From: Psychrilyobacter piezotolerans
GTDB lineage: Bacteria > Fusobacteriota > Fusobacteriia > Fusobacteriales > Fusobacteriaceae
Reading direction: 5' to 3'
NCBI RefSeq assembly: GCF_003391055.1
Contig: NZ_QUAJ01000015.1
Location: 23,504-87,503, forward strand
Length of the DNA: 64,000 bases
A program made the translations under genes and the position numbers. Positions 48,923 to 57,695 of the stretch are shown piece after piece (the stretch's first letter is position 1; every line of letters begins with the position of its first letter). The notes beneath the pieces are model-generated. The model did no database searches. It was not told the DNA's origin and was given only the letters and a program-made list of their open reading frames with translations.

Positions 48923-49966
48923 ATGTTGAAATTAATTGTATATTATCTGCCTATGCCCTTTGTTGTGTATTTACTATATTTATTGTCGGGCAGCTGCCTG
49001 GCTGGAGGGTTATTTTTTCTAGGTTCTTTTCCATTTTTGATAAGGATGACCGAGATAAAAAGTGAAAATTTAAGGAAAAAACTAAAGATCTTTGTATCTA
49101 ATTATTTATTTTTATATAAAACCCTTTGTTTTATGACTCTTTCAGCCATTGGTTTAGGGATTTTAGGATGGGGGACGATAATTAAAACACCTGCATTTAT
49201 TTGGCTCAGCCTTGTATTTTATATTTTATCAATGTGGAGAGGATATCAAAATTACATTCAAATAAAAATAAAGGAATATACGGTGGAGATATCTGACTAC
49301 GACACCGAATTAAATCTGGTATTTTTATCGGATATCCACCTGAGCGAATTAAGATCTATAAATTATGTGAAAGAAATAGTTGAAAAAGTAAATGGATTAT
49401 CTGCCGATTGTATATTGGTCGGGGGAGATACAATAGAATCCCATATGGAATACCTGGAAGATAAAGGGTTTGATCAGACATTAAAAAAAATGAGGTCTGA
49501 ATATGGAGTCTATGGGGTTCTGGGAAATCATGAATATACAGGTGATTTGAATAAAAACATGGAGTATTTAGATAGGTGCGGAATTAAAATTTTGAGGGAT
49601 GAATCGATTATAATAAAAAAACTAGAATTTATCTTTAGAGATGATAAGACAAATGACTCCAGAAAAAAATTAAAAGATATTTATAAAAGTGTTTATCCAA
49701 AAATTGTAGTGGATCATCGGCCGAAATTTGAGGAAGCACTCAGTGAGGGTGCAGTGCTGCAAATTTCAGGACATACCCATGGAGGGCAGTTTTTTCCTGT
49801 AAATTTAGGATATATGCTTAAATATAAGGTTATCTACGGGTATAAAAAAATAAAAAATACGGCAGTTATAGTGTCTTCCGGGGCAGGAACAGGATTTTTT
49901 ACCTATAGAACCTGGAGTAAGTCGGAAATAGTGAGGATAACCATTAGGGGGAAGGCTCATGAATAA
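48923..49966 (+). CDS. Membrane-anchored metallophosphoesterase
   Basis: The 347-aa protein has three or four N-terminal hydrophobic segments (residues 1-110) and a calcineurin-like phosphoesterase domain. All metal motifs are present: FLSDIHLSE (D-x-H), LVGGDTIES (G-D), GVLGNHEYTGD (G-N-H-E), and VVDHRP with ISGHTHGGQFFP (H, G-H-x-H). Similar enzymes (YkuE/YaeI type) hydrolyse lipid or nucleotide phosphates at the membrane. The substrate is unknown. It overlaps the SGNH hydrolase gene by 8 bp. Confidence 0.88.
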   Translation: MLKLIVYYLPMPFVVYLLYLLSGSCLAGGLFFLGSFPFLIRMTEIKSENLRKKLKIFVSNYLFLYKTLCFMTLSAIGLGILGWGTIIKTPAFIWLSLVFYILSMWRGYQNYIQIKIKEYTVEISDYDTELNLVFLSDIHLSELRSINYVKEIVEKVNGLSADCILVGGDTIESHMEYLEDKGFDQTLKKMRSEYGVYGVLGNHEYTGDLNKNMEYLDRCGIKILRDESIIIKKLEFIFRDDKTNDSRKKLKDIYKSVYPKIVVDHRPKFEEALSEGAVLQISGHTHGGQFFPVNLGYMLKYKVIYGYKKIKNTAVIVSSGAGTGFFTYRTWSKSEIVRITIRGKAHE

Positions 49967-50630
49967 GGTTATAATAACTTTAGCAGTGGTGGTTTTAATC
50001 CATATGGGTTATAATTTTATTAATAATGATTTAGGAGATAAAAATTTAGGAGATAAAAATTTGACTAAAGAAAGTATTTTGATCTGTTATGGAGATAGTT
50101 TAACAGCCGGGTATGGTGCTCCTATTGGCAGGAGTTACCCTGATTATTTACAGTCTAAACTCAGGTTAAAGGTTATTAATAAAGGTATAAACGGGGATAC
50201 CACAGTTTCGGCATTACAAAGATTTAAAATCGATGTCTTGGATTATAATCCAGGCGTAGTCATAGTGGAATTAGGAGCAAATGACCTGATTCAAGGGGTA
50301 GAACTATCTGAAACAAAAACTAACTTAAACTATATTGTAGATGAACTTCTAAAAAGAAATATAAGAGTTTATGTAGTAAAATTTTATAGTGACCAGTTAA
50401 TTTTTAACATCTTAAAAAATGGTTCTAAAAGAGAATTTGATAATTTTTTTAAAGAGTTAGAGGAAAAAGAAGGTGTATATCTTATAGAAGATATATGGAA
50501 AGGGATCTGGGGTAAACATATGTATGATAGTATCCACCCCGATGAAACAGGATATAAAAAAATGGGGGAGATTTATCTGGAAGAATTGAGACCTATTCTA
50601 AAAAAAAATAGATTGATTATAGGAGAGTAA
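49959..50630 (+). CDS. SGNH/GDSL hydrolase (TesA-like esterase)
   Basis: The 223-aa protein has an N-terminal membrane anchor or signal (VIITLAVVVLIHMGYNFI) followed by an extracytoplasmic esterase domain. Catalytic blocks: CYGDSLTAGYG (Ser), NGDTTVS (Gly), LGANDLIQG (Asn) and DSIHPDETGY (Asp and His). A tandem 15-bp repeat encodes LGDKN-LGDKN between anchor and domain, acting as a short linker of possibly variable length. Likely substrates are acyl esters or lysophospholipids. It overlaps the preceding gene by 8 bp and is 2 bp from the thymidylate kinase gene. Confidence 0.88.
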   Translation: MNKVIITLAVVVLIHMGYNFINNDLGDKNLGDKNLTKESILICYGDSLTAGYGAPIGRSYPDYLQSKLRLKVINKGINGDTTVSALQRFKIDVLDYNPGVVIVELGANDLIQGVELSETKTNLNYIVDELLKRNIRVYVVKFYSDQLIFNILKNGSKREFDNFFKELEEKEGVYLIEDIWKGIWGKHMYDSIHPDETGYKKMGEIYLEELRPILKKNRLIIGE

Positions 50631-50632
50631 AA

Positions 50633-51307
50633 ATGGGAAAATTAATAGTAATAGAAGGAACTGATTCTAGCGGGAAGCAGACCCAGGCAGAATTATTATA
50701 TGAAAAATATAAAAAAATGGGGAAAAAGGTTATGAAAGTTACCTTTCCGAATTATGAAAGCCCGTCATCAGCACCTGTGAAGATGTACTTAAATGGTCAG
50801 TTTGGAAAAAATGTAGGAGAGGTGAATACCTATGCTGTATCGACTATGTTTGCAGTGGACAGATATGCATCTTTTAAGACTATTTGGGAGGAATTTTACA
50901 AGGATGGGGGAATAATAATCTCAGATAGATATACAACCTCTAATATGGTTCATCAGGCATCGAAGATGGACGATAAGGGGGAAAAAGACGGGTATTTAGA
51001 GTGGCTGACCGATCTGGAATATGAAAAAATGGGAATCCCCAAACCGGATATGGTGGTATTTTTAAATATGCCTACCCAGATGGCATATAAATTGATGGAA
51101 AAGAGGAAAAATAAGATCACAGGAGAAGATAAGAAAGATATCCATGAAAATGACCGTGAATATATGCAGAAATCCCATGACAATGCCTGTTATATAGCAA
51201 ATAAATATTCGTGGAAGGAAATAATGTGTGTAAAAGATGGAGAATTAAAAACAATAGATGAGATTGGCAATGAAGTTTTGAGAGTTTGTGAGGAGTTGTC
51301 TAGATGA
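50633..51307 (+). CDS. tmk: Thymidylate kinase-like protein
   Basis: The 224-aa kinase probably phosphorylates dTMP to dTDP. The P-loop reads VIEGTDSSGKQTQAELL; the nucleotide-base region includes SDRYTTSNMVHQASKM with the DRY motif, and the LID is in RKNKITGEDKKDIHE. The pattern is the longer variant found in clostridia and fusobacteria rather than the E. coli type. It overlaps rseP by 4 bp (ATGA), so the genes are coupled. AGGAGAG lies before the ATG. Confidence 0.88.
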   Translation: MGKLIVIEGTDSSGKQTQAELLYEKYKKMGKKVMKVTFPNYESPSSAPVKMYLNGQFGKNVGEVNTYAVSTMFAVDRYASFKTIWEEFYKDGGIIISDRYTTSNMVHQASKMDDKGEKDGYLEWLTDLEYEKMGIPKPDMVVFLNMPTQMAYKLMEKRKNKITGEDKKDIHENDREYMQKSHDNACYIANKYSWKEIMCVKDGELKTIDEIGNEVLRVCEELSR

Positions 51308-52323
51308 ATATAATAATAACGATACTTATACTTGGAATCATAATAATGGTTCATGAATTGGGGCATTTTTTGACAGCTAAATATTTTAAGATGCCGGTGG
51401 AGGAGTTTTCCCTGGGGATGGGACCTGTTTTGTTCTGTCATGAGGGATTACATACGAGATATTGTCTGAGAGCTATTCCCGTAGGTGGATTTGTAAATAT
51501 CAAGGGGATGGAAGTGGATTCTGTAGTAAAAGACGGTTTCAATACTAAAAGTCCATTTCAAAGATTTATAGTTTTAATTGCAGGTGTAATGATGAACTTT
51601 ATATTGGCTTACCTTATAGTCTTTGGAAGTCTACTTTACAATGGCAAAGCAGTTCAAAATGAAAAACCTGTAATTGGAAATATGGTAGAAACTTCTAAAT
51701 CTTTTGGAAATTTAAAGATAGGGGATGAGATCCTGGAGATAGATGGAAATAAGATAGACAGGTGGGAAGATATAAGTCGTGTAAATGATGGTATAGACAG
51801 TACCAGGATGGAATTTCTTATAAAAAGAGATGGGAAAATCATAAAAAAAGAGGTTGAACTTACCTTTGATGAACAAAGGGATGATTATTATATCGGTATA
51901 CTGCCAGAATATAGTATTGAAAAATATGGATTTATAGATGCTGTATCCGAATCGGTAACTGCCTATAAAAATTTGTTTACAATGATCTTAACAGGATTTA
52001 AACAGCTTGTGACAGGACAGGTAAGTGCTAAAGAGATATCTGGGCCAGTGGGAATAGTTAAAATTGTAGGAGATGCCAGTCAAGGGGGAATGGGAATCTT
52101 GTTTTGGCTGACAGCACTGCTTTCAATAAATATAGGGTTCTTTAATCTGTTGCCGTTTCCTGCTCTAGATGGCGGAAGGATAATATTTGTCCTTTTAGAA
52201 GTGATAGGGATAAAGGTCAATAAGGGGTTTGAGGAGAAATTTCATATGGTGGGGATGATCATATTGTTTGGGCTTATAATTCTGATAACTTTTAATGACA
52301 TATTGAATATATTTAATAGATAA
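51304..52323 (+). CDS. rseP: Site-2 metalloprotease
   Basis: The 339-aa inner-membrane protease cleaves transmembrane segments, such as those of anti-sigma factors and signal peptides. The zinc site HELGH is in IIMVHELGHFLTAKYF near the N-terminus; the third ligand is in LLPFPALDGGRI near residue 285. One PDZ domain lies between (GDEILEIDGNKIDRWEDISR). The E. coli enzyme has two PDZ domains; the single one here is normal for other phyla. It closes the envelope operon and is followed by a terminator. Confidence 0.93.
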   Translation: MNIIITILILGIIIMVHELGHFLTAKYFKMPVEEFSLGMGPVLFCHEGLHTRYCLRAIPVGGFVNIKGMEVDSVVKDGFNTKSPFQRFIVLIAGVMMNFILAYLIVFGSLLYNGKAVQNEKPVIGNMVETSKSFGNLKIGDEILEIDGNKIDRWEDISRVNDGIDSTRMEFLIKRDGKIIKKEVELTFDEQRDDYYIGILPEYSIEKYGFIDAVSESVTAYKNLFTMILTGFKQLVTGQVSAKEISGPVGIVKIVGDASQGGMGILFWLTALLSINIGFFNLLPFPALDGGRIIFVLLEVIGIKVNKGFEEKFHMVGMIILFGLIILITFNDILNIFNR

Positions 52324-52337
52324 AAATAGAATAAATT

Positions 52338-52377
52338 AAAAAAAGAAGGTGAAATTAAGAATTTCATCTTCTTTTGA
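52338..52377 (+). terminator. Terminator of the envelope operon
   Basis: AAGAAGGTGAAATT pairs with AATTTCATCTTCTT (one G-T pair) around AAG, followed by TTT. Confidence 0.85.
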
Positions 52378-52389
52378 TTTTATTAAGAA

Positions 52390-52466
52390 TGGTGACCCTG
52401 ACGCGATTCGAACGCATGGCCTACTCCTTAGGAGGGAGCCGCTCTATCCATCTGAGCTACAGAGTC
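52390..52466 (-). tRNA. tRNA-Arg (anticodon CCU)
   Basis: The 77-nt minus-strand sequence folds as a full cloverleaf. The acceptor stem GACTCTG pairs with CAGGGTC, the D stem GCTC with GAGC, the anticodon stem GCTCC with GGAGT, and the T stem ATGCG with CGCGT around TTCGAAT. The anticodon loop CTCCTAA gives CCU, reading AGG. The 3' CCA is encoded (TGGT at 52390-52393 on the plus strand). AGG is a common arginine codon in this AT-rich genome. It stands alone, opposing the rseP operon. Confidence 0.95.
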
Positions 52467-52801
52467 ATCTCCTAGATTATATAATATTTTTTCCAAAAAA
52501 GAAATATAGTTTTTATTTTTTTTTTTTTATTATCGGAAAAAAATAAAAAGTATAATATTATGAACAAAAGTTTTAATTATTTTCTAAGAATTTGTAGTTG
52601 CGGATGGCAACATTTTTTATATATAGTGCTAAAAAAACACTACTTTTGCCTTTTTTTTTGAAAAAGTGCATAAAAAACTTTGAATTCTTATAAAGTTGTG
52701 CTAAGATATATTGGAAACAAAACGTAATCTTCGTTTTATGTACAGTTTTTCATAAAAGTGAAGAAATATTGAAAAAGCTAAAAAAACAGGAGGATACACA
52801 A
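52467..52801. promoter_or_regulatory. Spacer with promoter for the DUF819 gene
   Basis: This 335-bp AT-rich spacer separates the tRNA from the DUF819 gene. TTGAAT (52680-52685) and TAAGAT (52702-52707), 16 bp apart, form a fair promoter. AACAGGAGG at 52786-52794 is the ribosome binding site. Nothing else is recognised. Confidence 0.5.
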
Positions 52802-54019
52802 ATGATAACAAACGTATTTAGTTATTTTTCGTTATTGATATTATTCATAACGGCAGTATTGTATTGTGAGAAAAAATTAAAGTTAAAGTTATTCAAGGTT
52901 ATACCGGGATTAACATTTATTTATTTTGGTGGAATGATAGGTGCGACAATGCACGTTTGGGAGTTAACACCGCAATTATCGAGCTTTATCGGTCAATTAA
53001 AGTATTTTTTACTACCAATGATGTTATTTTTATTACTATTAAAAAATGATATTAGAGATGTATTTAAATTAGGACCAAAGTTAATGGGTTCATTTTTAGC
53101 AGTAACAGCTAGTATCTTAATTGGATTTGTAATTGTGTTTATTGCGTTAAAATCAAGATTTGATGCAGATGCATGGCAGACATTCTCAATTCTATCTTCT
53201 TCATGGGTTGGAGGGTCAACAAACATGGCCGCTGCTCAAGCAGGATTAGGAGTAAAAGATGGTTCGCAAGCACTGACATATGCATTCTTAATGGATAACA
53301 TCTGTGCATCATTCTGGCTTGTATTACTTATCAGTTTAGCTCCAATGAGAGAAAAGTTCAATAAATTCTCTGGTGCAAACAGTGATGAAGTAGATAAAAT
53401 CATAACTCAGATCCATGCTACAGCAGCTAAAAATGAAGACAAGAGAGACTATGAATTTATGGACTTTATGTTAACGTTAGGATTAGGTCTTGGAGTAGCA
53501 GGAATCGTATTAGTTCTTGGTAAACAAGTAGTTAACCCAGGTGGATTAACTGGTGAGAACATCTTATTCGGTCTTAGATCATTCTTTAGTGGTTCAGGAT
53601 GGGTAGTAATCTTAGCTACAATGTTTGGTATCTTAGGAAGTATGACTCCGTTGAAGAAAATCAAGGGAACAGACCATGTAGGTAGTGTACTTTTATACGT
53701 AGTAGTTGGATTAATCGCAACGGCAACAGACTTCTCTACAATTGATATGGGTCAAGCAGCTATCTATATAGTAGCAGGAGTATTAGTATTATTATTCCAT
53801 TTAATAGTATTATTAGTTTTAGCAAAAATATTCAAGTTAGACCTTTATATCTGTGGTATAGCTTCTCAAGCTAACGTAGGTGGATCTGTATCAGCTCCTA
53901 TCTTGGCAGGAACATATGATGAAGCATTAATTCCGGCAGGACTTATGATGGGTATATTCGGTTCAGCAATAGGAACGGTAACAGCCCTTATGCTAGCTAA
54001 AATTTTGATGACATTATAA
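52802..54019 (+). CDS. DUF819-family membrane protein
   Basis: The 405-aa polytopic protein has about ten to eleven hydrophobic segments. Conserved blocks of this YjcL-like family are WVGGSTNMAAAQAGLGV (about 150-166), TYAFLMDNICASFW and ASQANVGGSVSAPILAGTY near the C-terminus. The paired G-G-[ST] loops suggest a transporter with internal symmetry, but no substrate is known. The ATG at 52802 follows AGGAGG; an in-frame ATG 33 bp upstream is weaker. It has its own promoter and terminator. Confidence 0.88.
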   Translation: MITNVFSYFSLLILFITAVLYCEKKLKLKLFKVIPGLTFIYFGGMIGATMHVWELTPQLSSFIGQLKYFLLPMMLFLLLLKNDIRDVFKLGPKLMGSFLAVTASILIGFVIVFIALKSRFDADAWQTFSILSSSWVGGSTNMAAAQAGLGVKDGSQALTYAFLMDNICASFWLVLLISLAPMREKFNKFSGANSDEVDKIITQIHATAAKNEDKRDYEFMDFMLTLGLGLGVAGIVLVLGKQVVNPGGLTGENILFGLRSFFSGSGWVVILATMFGILGSMTPLKKIKGTDHVGSVLLYVVVGLIATATDFSTIDMGQAAIYIVAGVLVLLFHLIVLLVLAKIFKLDLYICGIASQANVGGSVSAPILAGTYDEALIPAGLMMGIFGSAIGTVTALMLAKILMTL

Positions 54020-54033
54020 ATTTATAGAATAAA

Positions 54034-54066
54034 ACAGGAGAGTCCAATGGACTCTCCTATTTTTAT
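54034..54066. terminator. Bidirectional terminator between the DUF819 and pentapeptide genes
   Basis: AGGAGAGTCC (54038-54047) pairs with GGACTCTCCT (54051-54060) around AAT, with A/T-rich flanks usable from both strands. Confidence 0.88.
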
Positions 54067-54082
54067 TCTAAACGTCACGCTG

Positions 54083-54646
54083 CTATACGATCTTAATATC
54101 AAAATCTCTGACTAGTCCAACCAGATCAGGGAGGGAAAACTTACCTCCTTTAATACGGTTTGTCAGGGGGTTGATCCTGTAGTTAACAGCACCCTTAAAG
54201 TCAGCCTTCTCTAAATTACATTTATCAAAGGATGTCCCCTCTAAATCAGAGTTGTTGAAAGAAGCCTGACTTAGGTTGGTCTCAAAAAACAGACATTCCT
54301 TAAAAGTGGAGTTTGAAAGATCGGTCTTTTGCAGGTCTAACTTGCTGAGATCACAGTATTTTAAGTAGGAGTTATGAAAAGCGACTTCTATTATAAATTG
54401 ATTGATGTGGCTTAGGTTGATACTGATCAGTTCAGAATTTTCAAAATTTAGATCTATAAATTTAGCATCACAGAAGGTGGAGGAGGTTAACTGGCAGGAT
54501 TTAAAGGTACAGTTTTCCAATGTAGTTCCATTAAAACTTATCTTATCAAAAGTTATCCCTCTAAAAGTACAGCTAAAAAATTCACTATTTTCAAAAACTA
54601 ACACCTCTATATCTTCTTTGGTAAAAACCATATCTTCGTAATACAT
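54083..54646 (-). CDS. Pentapeptide-repeat protein (Qnr/McbG-like architecture)
   Basis: The 187-aa protein is built of A/C-[DNST]-[LF]-x-x repeats (CDLSKLDLQKTDLSNSTF, NLSQASFNNSDLEGTSF), which fold as a right-handed beta-helix. A short interruption near residue 85 (LSHINQFIIEVAFHNS) and the C-terminal cap LPDLVGLVRDFDIKIV resemble the plan of Qnr and McbG, proteins that mimic DNA and bind gyrase. It is shorter than Qnr (about 218 aa), and function cannot be assumed. It lacks a signal peptide. GGAAGTG lies before the ATG. It is monocistronic. Confidence 0.8.
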   Translation of the reverse strand: MYYEDMVFTKEDIEVLVFENSEFFSCTFRGITFDKISFNGTTLENCTFKSCQLTSSTFCDAKFIDLNFENSELISINLSHINQFIIEVAFHNSYLKYCDLSKLDLQKTDLSNSTFKECLFFETNLSQASFNNSDLEGTSFDKCNLEKADFKGAVNYRINPLTNRIKGGKFSLPDLVGLVRDFDIKIV

Positions 54647-55260
54647 ATATCACTTCCTTTAATCAAAAATTTAAATCGTCTATATATAGTTATTTTTTAA
54701 TGTATTTATTGTGTAGAAATTATATCATTTCTTTTAAATTTTATCTATTTACTTGTTTTAAAGATATTTTTAATAGCAGGTATTGCCTTATTCCTTTAAA
54801 TGAACAAAAAAACTAAGATAATTTACCTATCTATTTAAAGGATTGTTTTTATGCAGAACTAACAGATACTCTAATTAAATTAAATGTTACAAAAAATTTA
54901 AAAAAATTTATGAAAACTAAGGATAAAAGGATGGAAAAAAATTCCATAGAGGGATGAAGAATTAAAATTAAACAGTCTGCTCGACAGGGAATGGTCCGTC
55001 TCAGGAGGAAATTGATTTCATTTTTCTGTGAAAAAAGTAATTAAAGTGATTTTTTCTTAAGCGGAACAAAAGTATTTTAAATAAAATTTAAGTTTTTTGA
55101 AAAAGCTGTGTATTTTAAAGACAAACAAAAAGTGTTGTGTGTATCAAATAAATGAACTTTCGTGTCAAAATTTAGGTTCTTGACTTAAAAACGAAAGAAG
55201 GTTATCATTATTGTACAATATAGTGAAAATAAACTTTATTGAAATTTAAGGAGGAAAGTT
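54647..55260. promoter_or_regulatory. Long leader region of the OPT gene with promoter
   Basis: The 614-bp stretch has no credible gene. TTGACT (55180-55185) and TATCAT (55203-55208), 17 bp apart, form a good promoter for the OPT gene. GGAGG at 55251-55255 is its ribosome binding site. A small inverted repeat TGGAA/TTCCA lies near 54933-54948, and an open stretch without a start (about 54845-54957) has no recognised similarity. Confidence 0.5.
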
Positions 55261-57177
55261 ATGAACGAGAAAAAACATCAATTTAAACCTTTTGTATCTA
55301 TGGATACAGCGATGTCTGAAACTACAGCAGTTTCTATAGGATTAGGAATCTTATTTGCAGTAATATTTGCAGCATCAAATGTATATTTAGGATTAAAAAC
55401 AGGATTAACAATTGCAGCAGCAATTCCAGCAGCAATTTTAGGAACAGGATTATTAAAGGCAGTATTTAAAAAGGATTCTATATTAGAAGCTAACTTAGTG
55501 GCTTCAGTAGCTGCAGTAGGAGAATCTATAGCAGGTGGAATCATCTTTACACTACCGGCTATCATCATATGGGGACATGATTTAAGCATGGTTTCTATAG
55601 CTATCATAACTATATTAGGTGGATTAATCGGAACTTTATTCGTGATTCCATTTAGAGAATATCTAATAGTTGAGGAACATGGAGTATTAATGTTCCCTGA
55701 ATCAATAGCAGCTTATGAAATCCTGGTAAATGCCAACAAAGGTGGAGAAGGATTTAAAACTGTATTGAAAGGTCTGGGAATGGGTGGAGCTTTCAAATTT
55801 CTATCTGGTGGATTAGGACTTTGGTCAGAAGGACCAGTTTGGGCTGTAACAAAGTTAGGAACAGCTTTTGGATTTAATGCAGTAGCATCATTATTAGGAG
55901 TAGGATTTATCGTAGGAACTGGAGTAGCTATCTTAATGTTCTCTGGAGCATTATTAGCATGGTTTGGTTTCATACCATTAATTAAGTTTATAGGTGCAGG
56001 AGCTACAACTCCTATATTCCCGTCAACTCAATTAATATCAGAGATGTCAGCTATCGCTATCTGGTCTAACTATATCAGATATATAGGTGCCGGAGCAGTA
56101 GCAGCAGGAGGATTTATCTCATTAGCTAAATCAGCACCAGCTATTATCAGTTCTTTCAAAGAAGCTATGAAAGGTTTAAAAGCAGAAAAAACTGCTCATA
56201 AAATAGAAAGACAACACATCGATACTCCGCTAACATTTGTTGGAGCAGGAGCTATCGCAGTATTTTTAATAGTATGGTTATTACCATTATCAGCAGGAAT
56301 ACCTAAAGTAGGATTTATCGTATCATTCTTAGTAATATTCTTCTCATTCTTCTTCGGTGTAGTATCTGCAAGAATGACAGGAATCATGGGTGCATCTAAT
56401 AACCCTGTATCTGGAATGACTATTGCATCGTTATTAGTAATTGCATCGGTTATCAAACTATCTGGTGTAGATCCTGAATTAGGAAAAATTATGGCTATCA
56501 TAGCTGCCGGTGTAGTTTGTGTATCGATCGCAACATCTGGTGGAGTAGCACAAAGTTTAAAGCATACATACTTAGTTGGTGGAACACCAAAGAAAATCGA
56601 GTGGTCAATGTTTGCCGGATTAGTAGTAGCAGCATTTGCAGCAGGTGGAGTAGTACTTATGCTGCATAAAGCTTTCGGATTAGGATCTGTAGATGTTCCT
56701 GCTCCTCAAGCTGGATTAATGAGAATGTTATCTGAAGGTGTTATGACAGGAGAGATCCCTTGGACATTGGTTATCATCGGTGTGGTTATCGGTATAGTTA
56801 TTAACTTCTTAGGATTATCTATCTTACCTATCGCTTTAGGATTATACTTACCAATTCAATTATCAGCTGCTATCTTAACCGGAGCATTGGTAAGAGAAGT
56901 TGTTGAGATGAAATTTAAGAAAAATGTAACTGAGCAAAAAGGCAGAATAGAGAAAGGTATCTTATTATCTTCTGGATTAGTTGCTGGAGACGCTTTAATC
57001 GGTATCTTATTAGCAGTATTCATCACTTTAGGAAAAGATTTATCAGCATTCGGAAGAAAATTTGGAGCTATCACTACAAATTCTACTGTAGGATTTGTAA
57101 TCTTCATGGCGTTAGCTGTTTGGATCTACTCTCAAGTAGTTTCTGGAAAAGCTTCGGATGAACAATTACCTGAATAA
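55261..57177 (+). CDS. OPT-family oligopeptide transporter
   Basis: The 638-aa inner-membrane transporter has about sixteen hydrophobic segments. N-terminal family blocks are SIGLGILFAVIFAASNVYLGLKTGLTIAAAIPAAILG and VGESIAGGIIFTLPA. Conserved loops in the middle include FVIPFREYLIVEEHGVLMFPESIAAYEIL, and later MGASNNPVSGMTIASLL and LKHTYLVGGTPKKIEWS. Bacterial OPT proteins import di- to oligopeptides or metal chelates. Its codons are unusually uniform (GGA, GCA, ATC), as in highly expressed genes. The pqqD-like gene 38 bp downstream may be co-transcribed. Confidence 0.92.
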   Translation: MNEKKHQFKPFVSMDTAMSETTAVSIGLGILFAVIFAASNVYLGLKTGLTIAAAIPAAILGTGLLKAVFKKDSILEANLVASVAAVGESIAGGIIFTLPAIIIWGHDLSMVSIAIITILGGLIGTLFVIPFREYLIVEEHGVLMFPESIAAYEILVNANKGGEGFKTVLKGLGMGGAFKFLSGGLGLWSEGPVWAVTKLGTAFGFNAVASLLGVGFIVGTGVAILMFSGALLAWFGFIPLIKFIGAGATTPIFPSTQLISEMSAIAIWSNYIRYIGAGAVAAGGFISLAKSAPAIISSFKEAMKGLKAEKTAHKIERQHIDTPLTFVGAGAIAVFLIVWLLPLSAGIPKVGFIVSFLVIFFSFFFGVVSARMTGIMGASNNPVSGMTIASLLVIASVIKLSGVDPELGKIMAIIAAGVVCVSIATSGGVAQSLKHTYLVGGTPKKIEWSMFAGLVVAAFAAGGVVLMLHKAFGLGSVDVPAPQAGLMRMLSEGVMTGEIPWTLVIIGVVIGIVINFLGLSILPIALGLYLPIQLSAAILTGALVREVVEMKFKKNVTEQKGRIEKGILLSSGLVAGDALIGILLAVFITLGKDLSAFGRKFGAITTNSTVGFVIFMALAVWIYSQVVSGKASDEQLPE

Positions 57178-57215
57178 TAAAAATTAATAGGCTACATTTA
57201 GAATAAGGAGCAAAA

Positions 57216-57557
57216 ATGAAAAAAAATGAAGAAAATTTTCTAGATATTATCCCTGTAAAACTTCATTTGGATTGTAAAAGGCAGGATGGAAATATCCACC
57301 TTGTCTTTACCCATACCAGTTTTCTTCAAAGAACTTTGAGGTGGATGACTAAAAAATCTAATACTAGTACTCTGGAATTGGATGGATTAGGGAGTTTAGT
57401 CTGGGAGAATATCGACGGAAAAAATACAATATATGACATCATTAATATTCTTTTGGAAACAGAGGAAGATACCTATGAATCTATGCAGGAGAGAGTATTT
57501 ATATTTATCAGAATATTAAAAAACAGAAAAATAATCGCTTTTAAAGAAGTTGATTAA
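57216..57557 (+). CDS. PqqD-family protein
   Basis: The 113-aa protein matches the PqqD peptide-chaperone fold. The core is TLELDGLGSLVWENIDGKNTIYDIINILL, with the family pattern [LV]-x2-x-[AG]-x3-[WL]-x2-[ICL]-[DN]-G-x2-[TS] followed by a helix. PqqD proteins deliver precursor peptides to radical SAM enzymes in RiPP synthesis. No radical SAM gene or precursor is adjacent, only the OPT transporter. The N-terminal 40 residues (VKLHLDCKRQDGNIHLVFTH) are not typical PqqD. Function in isolation is unclear. Confidence 0.75.
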   Translation: MKKNEENFLDIIPVKLHLDCKRQDGNIHLVFTHTSFLQRTLRWMTKKSNTSTLELDGLGSLVWENIDGKNTIYDIINILLETEEDTYESMQERVFIFIRILKNRKIIAFKEVD

Positions 57558-57558
57558 A

Positions 57559-57598
57559 AAAAAAGAGGTTTGACCCATTTGGGTCAAACCTCTTTTGA
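57559..57598 (+). terminator. Terminator after the pqqD-like gene
   Basis: AAAAGAGGTTTGACCC pairs with GGGTCAAACCTCTTTT (57561-57596) around ATTT, a perfect 16-bp stem. Confidence 0.93.
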
Positions 57599-57695
57599 TT
57601 ACTAAATCTAATAATTAATCAACGAGAGAAACACATTATTTAGTAGTTATTTCAGAGTGAAATTTACTTATGGGTTGCCCTCTTTTGTCTATATT

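Noticed and set aside
52349..52546. 65-codon open frame on the plus strand
   Set aside because: It lies across the complement of the tRNA-Arg gene and the operon terminator; it is an artefact of that sequence.
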